A stretch of 64,000 nt of DNA from Geosporobacter subterraneus DSM 17957 (GCF_900142145.1 NZ_FQZV01000014.1:1-64000), one strand, 5' to 3'. Shown: positions 7,877-16,276, counted from the first letter of the stretch. The notes: generated by a model not told the origin, from the letters alone. Made by a program: numbers and translations.

Positions 7877-7906
7877 AGACTGATAAACCAATCAGTCTAT
7901 ATTTTT
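7877..7906 (+). terminator. Terminator of the selenoprotein operon
   Basis: AGACTGAT (7877-7884) pairs perfectly with ATCAGTCT (7891-7898) around AAACCA, followed by ATATTTTT. Confidence 0.75.
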
Positions 7907-7916
7907 CATAAATACA

Positions 7917-7945
7917 TTGACACGTATCTATATGCATAACATAAT
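7917..7945 (+). promoter_or_regulatory. Promoter before a vestigial ORF
   Basis: TTGACA (7917-7922), a 17-bp spacer and CATAAT (7940-7945) form a good promoter. An imperfect ATATATAGATCATTATCTATAT dyad and a ribosome site (GGAGGGG, 7977-7983) follow. Confidence 0.6.
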
Positions 7946-7987
7946 ATATATAGATCATTATCTATATAACAGTTTGGAGGGGATGCG

Positions 7988-8044
7988 ATGCAGGAAGAAT
8001 GTATTTTTGCAGTTATGCACATATCTAAAGCTGTTAGGCATTGA
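7988..8044 (+). pseudogene. Very short ORF, possibly a truncated regulator or leader peptide
   Basis: An ATG at 7988 with a strong ribosome site and its own promoter opens an 18-codon frame (MQEECIFAVMHISKAVRH) that ends in TGA at 8042-8044. The stop lies inside the -35 box of the next promoter. The peptide is too short to assign. It could be the remnant of a regulator whose body was deleted, or a leader peptide for the permease. Confidence 0.3.
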
Positions 8045-8108
8045 CAGAATCATTAAATAATCATATGATAAATATATAATAATATCATTATATATTTATC
8101 ATATGATT
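8041..8108 (+). promoter_or_regulatory. Permease promoter overlapped by a long perfect palindrome
   Basis: TTGACA (8041-8046), a 17-bp spacer and TATGAT (8064-8069) form the promoter. It is overlapped by a perfect inverted repeat with 22-bp arms (8059-8080 and 8087-8108) and a 6-nt centre. The arms start AATCATATGATAAATA. This could be an operator for a dimeric or tetrameric regulator or a leader hairpin; it covers the -10 box and ends just at the GGAGG ribosome site. Confidence 0.75.
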
Positions 8109-8120
8109 GGAGGCAGAACC

Positions 8121-9290
8121 ATGAGCGAGTGGAAGAAGTTTTGGATCATCGTTGGTGTATTTCTAGCTGCATATTTTATGCCTGTAAACAGCCTTCGATT
8201 TCAGGGGGCTATCATAGAATCCTTTGCCATGCTAAATGATTATGCCAGAGAGCATGTATTGCTTTGTCTGGTACCAGCATTCTTTATTGCCGGAGCAGTA
8301 GCCGTATTTGTATCCCAGGATGCAGTCATTAAATATTTCGGACCTACAGCCAAAAAATGGGTGGCCTACTCGGTAGCTGCAGTATCCGGAACCATATTGG
8401 CTGTTTGCTCCTGTACGATCCTGCCTCTATTTGCGGGTATCTACAAAAAAGGCGCCGGATTGGGCCCTGCAACAGCTTTTCTTTACTCAGGACCGGCCAT
8501 CAATGTATTGGCTATCGTGATCACCGCCAGGGTATTAGGCCCTGAACTAGGAATTGCCAGAGCATTGGGTGCAGTATTATTTAGTATTGTGATCGGTTAC
8601 TTAATGCACCTGATATTCCTAAAAGAAGAAAAAGAGAATACAAATAAAGATGCCAGAATGTTTGCCCATGAGGATACAGATGATAAGCCCCTATGGAAAA
8701 CTGCTGTATATTTCTTTTCAATGGTAGGAGTTTTAGTATTTGCAAACTGGGGAAGACCCATGCAGTCAACTGGGTTGTGGGCAACTATATTTAGTATGAA
8801 GTGGATTTTGGCAGCGGGCTTCTTAGCCGTAATACTCTATGCATCCTTACAATGGTTCAATAAAGAAGAAAGAGATGAGTGGTTTAGTTCCACCTGGGGC
8901 TTTGCAAAGCAAATATTACCACTCTTGTTTTTCGGAGTGTTAATTGCCGGTATCTTACTTGGAAGACCAGGACATGAAGGTTTGATTCCGTCCATATGGG
9001 TAGAGCGATTAGTAGGAGGCAACTCCATACAAGCCAACCTTTTTGCATCGGTTGCAGGTGCCTTCATGTATTTTGCCACTTTGACGGAGGTACCGATTTT
9101 GCAGGGATTGATTGGCGCAGGGATGGGGAAGGGACCTGCACTTGCTCTGCTGCTGGCTGGACCGGCATTATCTCTGCCCAATATGCTTGTAATCCGTCAG
9201 GTCATGGGCACGAAAAAGACAGTGGTATTTGTTTCATTGGTGGTGGTGATGGCCACCTTTGCCGGTATCGTATATGGAACCTTTTTTTAG
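8121..9290 (+). CDS. DUF318/ArsP-type permease
   Basis: This membrane protein of about 389 residues has eight or more predicted segments in two halves. The first half carries the cysteine-bearing motif AVCSCTILPLFAGIYKKGAG and then FLYSGPAINVLAI; the second carries ATLTEVPILQGLIGAGMGKG and LLLAGPALSLPNMLVIR. These are hallmarks of the permease family (former DUF318) that includes ArsP and predicted metal or metalloid exporters. The ATG at 8121 is preferred over 8103 because GGAGG (8109-8113) sits 7 bp upstream and 8103 lies inside the palindrome. Co-occurrence with the CKNC mini-thioredoxin and selenoprotein suggests thiol- or metalloid-linked transport; the substrate is not known. Confidence 0.82.
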   Translation: MSEWKKFWIIVGVFLAAYFMPVNSLRFQGAIIESFAMLNDYAREHVLLCLVPAFFIAGAVAVFVSQDAVIKYFGPTAKKWVAYSVAAVSGTILAVCSCTILPLFAGIYKKGAGLGPATAFLYSGPAINVLAIVITARVLGPELGIARALGAVLFSIVIGYLMHLIFLKEEKENTNKDARMFAHEDTDDKPLWKTAVYFFSMVGVLVFANWGRPMQSTGLWATIFSMKWILAAGFLAVILYASLQWFNKEERDEWFSSTWGFAKQILPLLFFGVLIAGILLGRPGHEGLIPSIWVERLVGGNSIQANLFASVAGAFMYFATLTEVPILQGLIGAGMGKGPALALLLAGPALSLPNMLVIRQVMGTKKTVVFVSLVVVMATFAGIVYGTFF

Positions 9291-9310
9291 AATTGATACA
9301 ATTTATTATT

Positions 9311-9614
9311 TATAGATTTACGCCATTAGAAATAAATGTACTCTTGTAGGGGCAGACACGCAGGTCTGCCCCCATAGGTGTCAACTTAACCCAGAGTTTG
9401 TCATCCTGAGCGGAGTAAAACGGAGTCGAAGGATCTTTAAGCTAGATGATATATTCTGATAATCAAAAGTAATCTTGCTTATGTTCTATAAGATTCTTCG
9501 CTAACGCTCAGAATGACATGCTTCTAAGGTTTATTTGGAAATAATTGGATTACGTTGACGCCTATGGGTCTGCCCCTACAAAACAACATCTTGTTGTAGA
9601 CGCGTAAATCTATA
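9311..9614. repeat. Outer palindromic element, copy 2, interrupted by a MITE
   Basis: TATAGATTTA (9311-9320) and TAAATCTATA (9605-9614) bound the element. Without the MITE and one target copy, about 100 bp remain, containing GGGGCAGAC...GTCTGCCCC arms. It is homologous to 1565-1866, including the CTTGTTGTAG segment near the right end. It fills most of the gap between the permease and marR. Confidence 0.7.
9373..9566 (+). mobile_element. 194-bp MITE, copy 2
   Basis: Terminal repeats CATAGGTGTCAAC (9373-9385, one change) and GTTGACGCCTATG (9554-9566). A perfect 10-bp target duplication GGTCTGCCCC flanks it (9363-9372 and 9567-9576). The interior is nearly identical to copy 1. Confidence 0.88.
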
Positions 9615-9657
9615 TAAATGGATGTTCTATATAATGAAACAAAAAACTAAAATTACA

Positions 9658-9686
9658 TTGACTATACAATATTTGCATGATACAAT
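9658..9686 (+). promoter_or_regulatory. marR promoter with embedded operator
   Basis: TTGACT (9658-9663), a 17-bp spacer and TACAAT (9681-9686). The sequence TTGCATGATACAA (9673-9685) overlaps the -10 box and matches, with one change, the perfect dyad TTGTATGATACAA before the downstream permease gene. Autoregulation by MarR is likely. Confidence 0.72.
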
Positions 9687-9705
9687 TAAAAACAAGGAGG
9701 CAGGT

Positions 9706-10212
9706 ATGATGAACAATAGAGAAATAGATGATCCAATCAAGGATTTAAAAGAACAAGATACAAGCAATGAGGACTGCTGTGTAGAAGAAGTAGGTGATAT
9801 GATTCAGCGGCTGGTAAGAGTATTCCAATTGATCGAGAGAGATCAGATTAAAATATTTGGTGTTACTACGACCCAATGCTACTGCCTTCTGGAACTATTG
9901 AAAGTAGAGCAATTGACCATGAACGAAATCAGTCATAAAATGAACCTGGATACCAGTACCATGACTAGGGTAATCGACAAGCTGGTTAGAGATCAGTTGA
10001 TTTCGAGAGAGCGTCAGGAAGAGGACCGGCGGATCGTAGTTTTAGAACTAACGGAAAAGGGAAGAAATACTGCATTGCAGTTAAACGAAAGCATACGAAA
10101 ATATTACAAGAATATTATTCAGAATCTACCAGAGGGGCAAGTTGACAACGTATTAAACGCTGTATTTCTACTGCTTAACGCCTTTGATAAAGCAAATCCA
10201 AACTGCTGCTAA
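9706..10212 (+). CDS. MarR family transcriptional regulator
   Basis: The protein is about 168 residues. The winged helix-turn-helix region reads MNEISHKMNLDTSTMTRVID followed by KLVRDQLISRERQEEDRRIV, the conserved DxR wing of MarR proteins. Cysteines near the N-terminus (EDCCVEEV) and at the C-terminus (NPNCC) could sense thiols or metals. The frame is open from 9622, but the promoter lies inside that extension, and AAGGAGG (9694-9700) is 5 bp before ATG 9706, which is the real start. It probably represses itself and the permease gene that begins 66 bp downstream. Confidence 0.85.
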   Translation: MMNNREIDDPIKDLKEQDTSNEDCCVEEVGDMIQRLVRVFQLIERDQIKIFGVTTTQCYCLLELLKVEQLTMNEISHKMNLDTSTMTRVIDKLVRDQLISRERQEEDRRIVVLELTEKGRNTALQLNESIRKYYKNIIQNLPEGQVDNVLNAVFLLLNAFDKANPNCC

Positions 10213-10228
10213 AAATTTTCACAAATAA

Positions 10229-10257
10229 TTGTATGATACAAATTATGCATAATACAA
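10229..10257 (+). promoter_or_regulatory. MarR-type operators before the permease gene
   Basis: A perfect dyad TTGTATGATACAA (10229-10241) is followed at once by TTATGCATAATACAA (10243-10257), which contains the palindrome ATTATGCATAAT. The first matches the site in the marR promoter. Both lie 22-50 bp upstream of the permease start. Confidence 0.7.
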
Positions 10258-10278
10258 AAATGAAAAGGAGAATGAGGT

Positions 10279-11280
10279 ATGATGAATTTAGTGAAGGATG
10301 TACTCCTCACCGTATTTAACTATTTAAAAGCCGATTGGCATATCCTACTCATAGGTATTCTCATGGCCGTTAGCATCAACGTATATGTTGATGCTATGAA
10401 GCTAAAAAAATATCTGGAGAAAAATGCTGCATTGTCGGTGCCTGGTTCAGTGGCCTTTGGCGCTCTAACACCCCTTTGTGCCTGCGGAACCATGGCGGTG
10501 CTGCTTTCCATGTTTATCTCTTCCATGCCCTGGGGGGCTGTAATGGCTTTTTTGGTATCATCCCCTTTAACCAGTCCCTCAGAATTTATGTTTCAGACCA
10601 GCTTCTTTGGGGCTCGATTCGCCACTATGGTTTTAATATCTTCCATCGCATTAGGGTTACTGGCAGGCTTCATAGCCCATTTGCTGGACATGAAAACCAA
10701 CTTTTTTGCAGGACAGTTTAGACTAAATGCACAAGGTCAGAAAAGCTGCTGTAATAAGGATGAAGAAAGTGATGGAATGATAGATTTACTAGAGCCTGCT
10801 GCATGCTGTTCACAAGAAGAAGTAATGACCCAACATAAGCAGAGCTTCAGAGAAAAATATAAGATAGATCAATTTGTGAAAGAATTCTATAATATTGGAA
10901 TTAAGAAGATTCTTCTTGCTTTTATCGTATTCATTGCCATTGGAAGGATTGTGGAGATGATAATCCCAAAAGAATGGATTTTGGCCCTCTTCAGTCAGGA
11001 TAAAAGCTACTCTATCCCATTAGGTGCAACCATTGGATTACCTTTGTATGTATCGGGTTCGGCCTCATTGCCGATCATGAAGTCCTTTATGCATTCAGGG
11101 GCAGGTGAAGGAGCAGTCTTAGCCTTTTTAATTACGGGAAAAGCCACCGGTATTCCAGTAATTGCAGGTATGTCAACAATACTTAGGAAAAAGGCCATAT
11201 TGTTCTATGTAGGTTTTGTATATCTCGGCGGAATATGCTTTGGATACCTATATCAAGCCTTAGTCAATATGCTGGTATAG
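10279..11280 (+). CDS. DUF318-type permease (predicted metal or metalloid efflux), cysteine-rich loop
   Basis: This 333-residue membrane protein belongs to the same superfamily as the permease at 8121 but a different branch. The first half has GALTPLCACGTMAVLLSMF and FLVSSPLTSPSEFMF; the second has GLPLYVSGSASLPIMKSFM and LITGKATGIPVIAG. The cytosolic loop between the halves carries two Cys pairs (KSCCNKDE and AACCSQEE), plausible soft-metal ligands. Start at 10279 follows AAAAGGAG. The MarR operators just upstream indicate control by the adjacent regulator. Substrate unknown. Confidence 0.8.
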   Translation: MMNLVKDVLLTVFNYLKADWHILLIGILMAVSINVYVDAMKLKKYLEKNAALSVPGSVAFGALTPLCACGTMAVLLSMFISSMPWGAVMAFLVSSPLTSPSEFMFQTSFFGARFATMVLISSIALGLLAGFIAHLLDMKTNFFAGQFRLNAQGQKSCCNKDEESDGMIDLLEPAACCSQEEVMTQHKQSFREKYKIDQFVKEFYNIGIKKILLAFIVFIAIGRIVEMIIPKEWILALFSQDKSYSIPLGATIGLPLYVSGSASLPIMKSFMHSGAGEGAVLAFLITGKATGIPVIAGMSTILRKKAILFYVGFVYLGGICFGYLYQALVNMLV

Positions 11281-11328
11281 GATTTTAGGAGATGACAACT
11301 CCATCGTAAATAGTTTACAATAAAATCT

Positions 11329-11357
11329 GAGAGGTAGAATTTGTACCTCTCTATTTT
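11329..11357 (+). terminator. Terminator of the marR-permease unit
   Basis: GAGAGGTA (11329-11336) pairs with TACCTCTC (11344-11351) around GAATTTG, followed by TATTTTG. Confidence 0.75.
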
Positions 11358-11432
11358 GTTGAATAATGGAAAATCATTATGGTATAAGATAAATAGATCA
11401 ACAAATTTATTGTAAAAAATGGAGAGATGGAT

Positions 11433-12164
11433 ATGGGAAAAAGAATGGCATTTATATCAGATGTTCATGGAAATATTGAGGCCCTAGAGCGGGTATTGGA
11501 GGATATCGTAAATAGAAAAATCGGTTTTCAAGATGTTTATTGCCTGGGAGATCTAGTAGGATACGGACCTAGACCCAATGAAGTGATTGAACTTATTCAA
11601 AAAAATAACATTCAAACAGTGCTGGGAAACTATGACGAGGCGGTGGGCTTTTATTTGCCCAGCTGTGGCTGCCATATTGACTCAAAAATGAGTAAGGAGA
11701 GGTCCAGGAATTCTTTGGAGTGGTCGGCAAATCACACCACAGAAGAAAATAAACAGTTTTTGAGAGCACTGGAGGAACAACTGATATTGGAGGAAGGTGG
11801 GTATACAGTATTGCTTACTCATGCAAGTCCCTATGCGATTAATGATTATGTTTATGAAGAGGATATTGAAAAACAGAGGGAAATTGCTTCAGAGTATGAA
11901 GAGGACATTATCATCATGGGACATACCCACTATCCCTATTATAAAACAGTTAAGGGTAAGCTCTTCATTAATGCAGGCAGTGTAGGCCGTCCTAAGGATG
12001 GTGACAACAGGGCTTGTTATTGTGTTATAGAAATAAAAGATTCAGTCCGTGTTGAGTTTATACGGGTTGAATATGACATCGAAAAGGTTGCAAAGGAAAT
12101 AGAGGAGTCGGAACTACTAGATGAGTTTGCTGCAATTCTTAGAAAAGGAACCGATAAGTTATGA
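11433..12164 (+). CDS. Calcineurin-like metallophosphoesterase (YfcE/MJ0936-like)
   Basis: The protein is about 243 residues. All metal-binding motifs are present in order: FISDVHGNIEAL, CLGDLVGYGPRPNEV, VLGNYDEAV (the GNxD/E box, here GNYD), LLTHASP, GHTHYPYY and NAGSVGRPKDGD. Such proteins hydrolyse phosphodiesters; the natural substrate is seldom known. I prefer ATG 11433 to 11427 because GGAGAG (11421-11426) is then 6 bp upstream. It stands alone between two terminator-type regions. Confidence 0.83.
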   Translation: MGKRMAFISDVHGNIEALERVLEDIVNRKIGFQDVYCLGDLVGYGPRPNEVIELIQKNNIQTVLGNYDEAVGFYLPSCGCHIDSKMSKERSRNSLEWSANHTTEENKQFLRALEEQLILEEGGYTVLLTHASPYAINDYVYEEDIEKQREIASEYEEDIIIMGHTHYPYYKTVKGKLFINAGSVGRPKDGDNRACYCVIEIKDSVRVEFIRVEYDIEKVAKEIEESELLDEFAAILRKGTDKL

Positions 12165-12247
12165 TTTTTACTGTTTGATTAGATAATTGGAACTATTAAA
12201 ATAAAAGCTCTTTCTTAGGCTAGCGTTGATTTGTTTAATAGATGAAT

Positions 12248-12441
12248 CATAGGCGTCAACGTAATCCAATTATTTCCAAATAAACCTTAGAAGCATGTCA
12301 TTCTGAGCGTTAGCGAAGAATCTTATAGAACATAAGCAAGATTACTTTTGATTATCAGAATATATCATCTAGCTTAAAGATCCTTCGACTCCGTTTTACT
12401 CCGCTCAAGATGACAAATTATGGGTTAAGTTGACGCCTATG
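12248..12441 (-). mobile_element. 194-bp MITE, copy 3, inverted orientation
   Basis: CATAGGCGTCAAC (12248-12260) and GTTGACGCCTATG (12429-12441) bound an element that is the reverse complement of the other copies. The flanks ATAGATGAAT (12238-12247) and ATAGATGCAT (12442-12451) look like a 10-bp target duplication with one change. The rest of the gap up to 12558 holds only a short palindrome (GGTTGCACAGTGTGCAACC around 12516-12534). Confidence 0.85.
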
Positions 12442-12558
12442 ATAGATGCATAGATCTGACATAATTCGGTCAGCATGATATGCTGCCCCTACGGTTTCTA
12501 TTCATCGAGGGTAGAGGTTGCACAGTGTGCAACCTGCTTCTAGAGGAGACTGTGAGAA

Positions 12559-12623
12559 TTAACATAGAATTAACATAGAATTAACATAGAACTTATTTAC
12601 ATATCAATATATCATGATATAAT
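12559..12623 (+). promoter_or_regulatory. Pho-box-like tandem repeats and promoter of the phosphate operon
   Basis: Three perfect tandem copies of TTAACATAGAA (12559-12569, 12570-12580, 12581-12591) place TTAACA hexamers at exact 11-bp spacing, the layout of PhoP binding sites in Bacillus. A promoter follows: TTTACA (12596-12601), 16-bp spacer, TATAAT (12618-12623). The downstream genes are pstS and pstCAB-phoU, supporting phosphate-starvation control. Confidence 0.8.
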
Positions 12624-12652
12624 AAATTTGAGATAAGGTTTTTTCATGCAAT

Positions 12653-12725
12653 GTTGGCTTCCTCCTCCTCCCATTCACTTCCCACAAGTAAATATAGAAA
12701 GAGGAAGCCAACCCCCTATTTTTTA
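12653..12725 (+). terminator. Terminator-like hairpin in the phosphate operon leader
   Basis: GTTGGCTTCCTC (12653-12664) pairs perfectly with GAGGAAGCCAAC (12701-12712) around a 36-nt loop, followed by CCCCTATTTTTT. It lies between the promoter and the first ORF, so it could attenuate transcription. Confidence 0.6.
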
Positions 12726-12740
12726 TAAGGAAGTGATTCC

Positions 12741-12902
12741 ATGAATATGAATCTAGAAAATATCATGATAATCAGCAGTACATTCATAATTTTTAGTGTA
12801 TTAGGGTATCTAAACTATAAAAGTACCATGAATAAGGTAAAAAGGTTGCAAGAGAAAATGGGAATACTTAACAAGAAATTAACAGGAACAAAACATTTTT
12901 AA
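12741..12902 (+). CDS. Small single-span membrane protein in the phosphate operon leader
   Basis: A 53-codon ORF begins at ATG 12741, 6 bp after the AAGGAAGTG ribosome site. The peptide has one membrane segment (about residues 9-24, IMIISSTFIIFSVLGYL) and a basic, helical C-terminal tail with regularly spaced lysines. I do not recognise the family. Its place between the Pho-box promoter and pstS suggests phosphate-regulated expression. Confidence 0.5.
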   Translation: MNMNLENIMIISSTFIIFSVLGYLNYKSTMNKVKRLQEKMGILNKKLTGTKHF

Positions 12903-13000
12903 AACAAACACATCATGATAATGTGATATTATGATTTAAAAGGTGGTTGGGGACAGGTTCCCTAAATATAAATTATAAGAAATGAAGGGAGAATGACTAA

Positions 13001-13960
13001 ATGAAGTTGTTCAAAAACAAATTTTCAATTTTAGCAATGATTTTGGTAATCAGTATGATTGCATTAGCAGGCTGTGGCAGTAAACCAGCCGGGCAAACTG
13101 CACAAGAACCAGCAAAGGAAGAGGTAAAGCTTTCAGGAGAAATTAAGATTGACGGGTCCTCTACAGTATTCCCGATTACAGAAGCCATTGCAGAAGAGTT
13201 TAGAGCAGTTTACCCGGATGTAAAAATACCTGTTGGGGTTTCCGGAACAGGCGGCGGATTTAAGAAGTTTGTTGCAAAGGAAACAGACATTAATGATGCA
13301 TCGAGACCAATTAAAAGCCAAGAAGCTGCGGATGCTGCATCAGCAGGGGTAGAATACGTAGAACTAAAGGTTGCTTTTGATGGATTGTCGGTATTGGTAA
13401 ATCCATCAAATACTTGGGTAGACTATCTTACTGTTGATGAATTAAAGAAAATTTGGGCCCCAGATAGTACGGTGAAGACTTGGAAAGATGTTAGAGCTGA
13501 ATGGCCGGCAGAAGAAATCAAGCTTTATGCACCGGGAACAGATTCAGGAACTTTCGATTATTTCACAGAAGAAATCAATGGCAAAAGTGGTGCCATCAGA
13601 CCGGACTTTATTGGAAGTGAAGATGACAACGTACTAGTACAGGGCATTGCAGGAGATAAAAATGCTTTAGGTTTCTTTGGATTTGCTTACTATGAAGAAA
13701 ACAAGGATAAGTTGAAAGTTGTTAAGATTGATAATGGAAATGGTGCTATTGAACCAACCTTTGATACGATCAAGGATGGCAGTTATGCTCCATTGTCAAG
13801 ACCCCTATTCATTTATGTAAACAAGGCATCCTTAGAGAAACCGGAAGTGAAGGAGTTCGTAACCTTCTATTTGGAAACGGCAAAGGATATTGTTAAAGAA
13901 GTAGGATATGTAGCTCTTCCGGATGAAGAATATGCAGCTGGGCTAAATAAAATTAAATAG
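13001..13960 (+). CDS. pstS: Phosphate ABC transporter substrate-binding lipoprotein PstS
   Basis: This 319-residue protein has a lipoprotein signal peptide with lipobox LAGC (Cys about residue 25). The binding-protein core starts [20 protein letters not shown] and includes the phosphate-binding segments GTGGGFKKF and the later [12 protein letters not shown]. It captures inorganic phosphate outside the membrane for PstCAB. Start at 13001 is preceded by AAGGGAGAATG. Length is normal for the family. A strong terminator follows before the chemoreceptor gene, which may lower expression of the later genes relative to pstS. Confidence 0.93.
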   Translation: MKLFKNKFSILAMILVISMIALAGCGSKPAGQTAQEPAKEEVKLSGEIKIDGSSTVFPITEAIAEEFRAVYPDVKIPVGVSGTGGGFKKFVAKETDINDASRPIKSQEAADAASAGVEYVELKVAFDGLSVLVNPSNTWVDYLTVDELKKIWAPDSTVKTWKDVRAEWPAEEIKLYAPGTDSGTFDYFTEEINGKSGAIRPDFIGSEDDNVLVQGIAGDKNALGFFGFAYYEENKDKLKVVKIDNGNGAIEPTFDTIKDGSYAPLSRPLFIYVNKASLEKPEVKEFVTFYLETAKDIVKEVGYVALPDEEYAAGLNKIK

Positions 13961-13976
13961 TTATTTGATTCTAAGA

Positions 13977-14011
13977 AAAGCGCCTTCAAAAGGATTATTT
14001 GGAGGCGCTTT
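13977..14011 (+). terminator. Terminator after pstS
   Basis: AAAGCGCC (13977-13984) pairs with GGCGCTTT (14004-14011), with weaker pairing inside, and ATCATAA follows. The T-run is formed by the end of the stem. Confidence 0.7.
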
Positions 14012-14062
14012 ATCATAACCAAGCAAGGATGGAAATCAAAATCATATTTGGGGAGAGCATAC

Positions 14063-16276
14063 ATGATGGAAAAATTTTCAACATGGAAAAGCAGGATAGA
14101 AAATCTAATCAGTCGGCTAAAAGACAGTTTTAAAAGACTTAAAGCTGCGTTAGAAAAGAAAATAAACCCAGACCATCAATGGTTGAAAAGACTACATAAT
14201 CTCAAAGGAATGCTGCCTGAGAAAAATTCAGATATGCCCATGCGCAAGCAGCTGATTATTGTATTTACCCTGATATCTATTCTACCGGTTCTACTGATAG
14301 GAATCGTGAGCTTCACGATCACCTATAGACAGGTTACTTTATCGCAGAAAAAAATGATGTCTGTATATGCTGAAGGGATCACAAATAATATTGACAGTAC
14401 GATTAGGAGTACTGAGAATATTTTGAAGGGACTATCGGCCCAATCAGACTTGCTCGTACTTCTGGAAGATGTGAACAGTGATCAGCAGATTAACGATGTA
14501 ATCAAATTGAACAGTATGATTTTTTCATTGAAAAATGCGGTAAAGAGCTCGGAAAAATTATATGAAACCGTGTTTATAACAGATATTCAGGGAAACGTCA
14601 TTGCCGATGGTTCCCCTTATCGTGAAGTTTACACCAAAATGAATATTCAAGATACGGATTATTATCAGGTAATAAAAAAAGGGACCGGCTTTTATGTGGG
14701 AGCGCCGATAGAATCCAAGGCAACAGGAAAAATACTCATTCCCGTGGCAAAATCTATCGATAGCATAGCCAGTCAAATGGGCGTAATGGTAATTATGTTT
14801 GACTTAGAAAAATTTACAGCGCCTATTCACGACTTAAAGGTAGGGGAGACAGGATATGTATATGTTGTAAATGATCAAGGCCTTATTCTTCATCATAAAA
14901 CCCCGGAGAAGTTCATGACCAAAGTCGAAAACAAACTCATTCAGGATGTCGTGAAAAATATAGGAGATGAACTACAAAATAATGGTTTTGGCAGTTATAG
15001 ATTAAATGGGGATCAGAAGGTAGCTGCATTTCAGAAGCTGCAAAGCACCGATTGGCTTGTGGTGGCCGCCATGGATAAAACAGAGTACGACAAAAGTATG
15101 GTGATCATAAGGAACTTAATTTTAATCATGGTCCTGGGATTGATCGTACTATGTCTATCGGTAGCGGTGATATATTCTAAAAGTGTAACAGTACCTGTAC
15201 AAAAACTGGCAGAACTGATGAATCGAGTAGCGAAAGGACAGTTAAAAGTAAGGTCTGATTATCACACGAATCAGGAAATCGGCAGGCTCAATGACAGCTT
15301 TAACCATATGGTAGAAAATCTTGAGAATTTGATTGAAAGGATTACGACAGCCTCCATAGAGATCACAGAAGCTGCACATAAATTTACAGATATATCCCGG
15401 AATACCTATGATTACACCAGTCATGTTGCACAAATTGTCAGTGATATTGCAGAAGGGGCTGGGGAACAGGCCAGAGATATAGGGTTGGGCGTATATAAGA
15501 TGAATGAACTGGCAGAGATCATTAGCCATGTGAATGAAAATACGGTTCATATTGTCCATAGATCAGATGAAACGGAACAAGTGCTGCAAGAAGGATTAAA
15601 ACAAGTAGAAGTATTAAGCAATAAATCGAAGGAAGGATATGAGATTTCTACACAGGTACATAGGGTGGTACTAGAGCTGGACGAGGAGATAAAGAAGATA
15701 GGTATGATCATCAACACCATTACAGCTGTATCTAAACAAACCAATTTGCTTGCACTAAATGCTGCCATTGAAGCAGCCCGTGCCGGAGAGGCAGGCAGAG
15801 GGTTTTCAGTTGTGGCTGATGAAATCAGAAGGCTGGCGGAAAAGGTATCACAGGAAACGGCAACCATACAGGGGATTATTAAGGAAATTGAGGTTAAGGC
15901 TAGAAATGTTGAAAATGCGGTTATTTTAAATGAAAGAATTGTAGAACAGCAAAGTATTGCAGTGGAGGATACAGCAAAATCCTTTGAAAGGATACAAGAA
16001 GCCATTCAACAGATGGCAATGTATTTAAAAAATATACTTTTATCAGCAGATAAAATGGATATAGGAAAAAATGAAATTATCAATACTATCAATGGGATTT
16101 CCTGTATAGCTGCAGAAACCGCAGATATTGCCACTACAGCCTCTGCCACATCCCAGCAGCAATTTGCTATGGTTGAAGAGATCAAGCACTATGCGGATAA
16201 CCTCAGTGCCCTGTCCAATAATTTAAAAGAATCCATTAGTATGTTACAGGTTGAATTTAACAAAGATTTAACATAG
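14063..16276 (+). CDS. Methyl-accepting chemotaxis protein located inside the pst locus
   Basis: This protein of about 737 residues begins with a basic cytosolic segment of about 65 residues. Then come TM1 ([20 protein letters not shown]), an extracellular dCache-like sensor of about 250 residues ([26 protein letters not shown]), TM2 ([20 protein letters not shown]), a HAMP domain and a full signalling domain whose hairpin tip includes [20 protein letters not shown]. It should signal to CheA/CheW. The ATG at 14063 follows GGGGAG; an upstream TTG is less likely. It lies between pstS and pstC in the same direction, so it may sense phosphate directly or through PstS. Confidence 0.9.
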   Translation: MMEKFSTWKSRIENLISRLKDSFKRLKAALEKKINPDHQWLKRLHNLKGMLPEKNSDMPMRKQLIIVFTLISILPVLLIGIVSFTITYRQVTLSQKKMMSVYAEGITNNIDSTIRSTENILKGLSAQSDLLVLLEDVNSDQQINDVIKLNSMIFSLKNAVKSSEKLYETVFITDIQGNVIADGSPYREVYTKMNIQDTDYYQVIKKGTGFYVGAPIESKATGKILIPVAKSIDSIASQMGVMVIMFDLEKFTAPIHDLKVGETGYVYVVNDQGLILHHKTPEKFMTKVENKLIQDVVKNIGDELQNNGFGSYRLNGDQKVAAFQKLQSTDWLVVAAMDKTEYDKSMVIIRNLILIMVLGLIVLCLSVAVIYSKSVTVPVQKLAELMNRVAKGQLKVRSDYHTNQEIGRLNDSFNHMVENLENLIERITTASIEITEAAHKFTDISRNTYDYTSHVAQIVSDIAEGAGEQARDIGLGVYKMNELAEIISHVNENTVHIVHRSDETEQVLQEGLKQVEVLSNKSKEGYEISTQVHRVVLELDEEIKKIGMIINTITAVSKQTNLLALNAAIEAARAGEAGRGFSVVADEIRRLAEKVSQETATIQGIIKEIEVKARNVENAVILNERIVEQQSIAVEDTAKSFERIQEAIQQMAMYLKNILLSADKMDIGKNEIINTINGISCIAAETADIATTASATSQQQFAMVEEIKHYADNLSALSNNLKESISMLQVEFNKDLT

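Noticed and set aside
8042-8044. TGA ending the 18-codon ORF as a possible Sec codon
   Set aside because: The frame reaches TAA four codons later, and the TGA lies in a promoter -35 box.
12559-12591. Tandem repeats that might suggest a CRISPR array
   Set aside because: The repeats are only 11 bp and contiguous without spacers, and they match Pho-box spacing. No cas genes and no CRISPR-like array were seen in the window.
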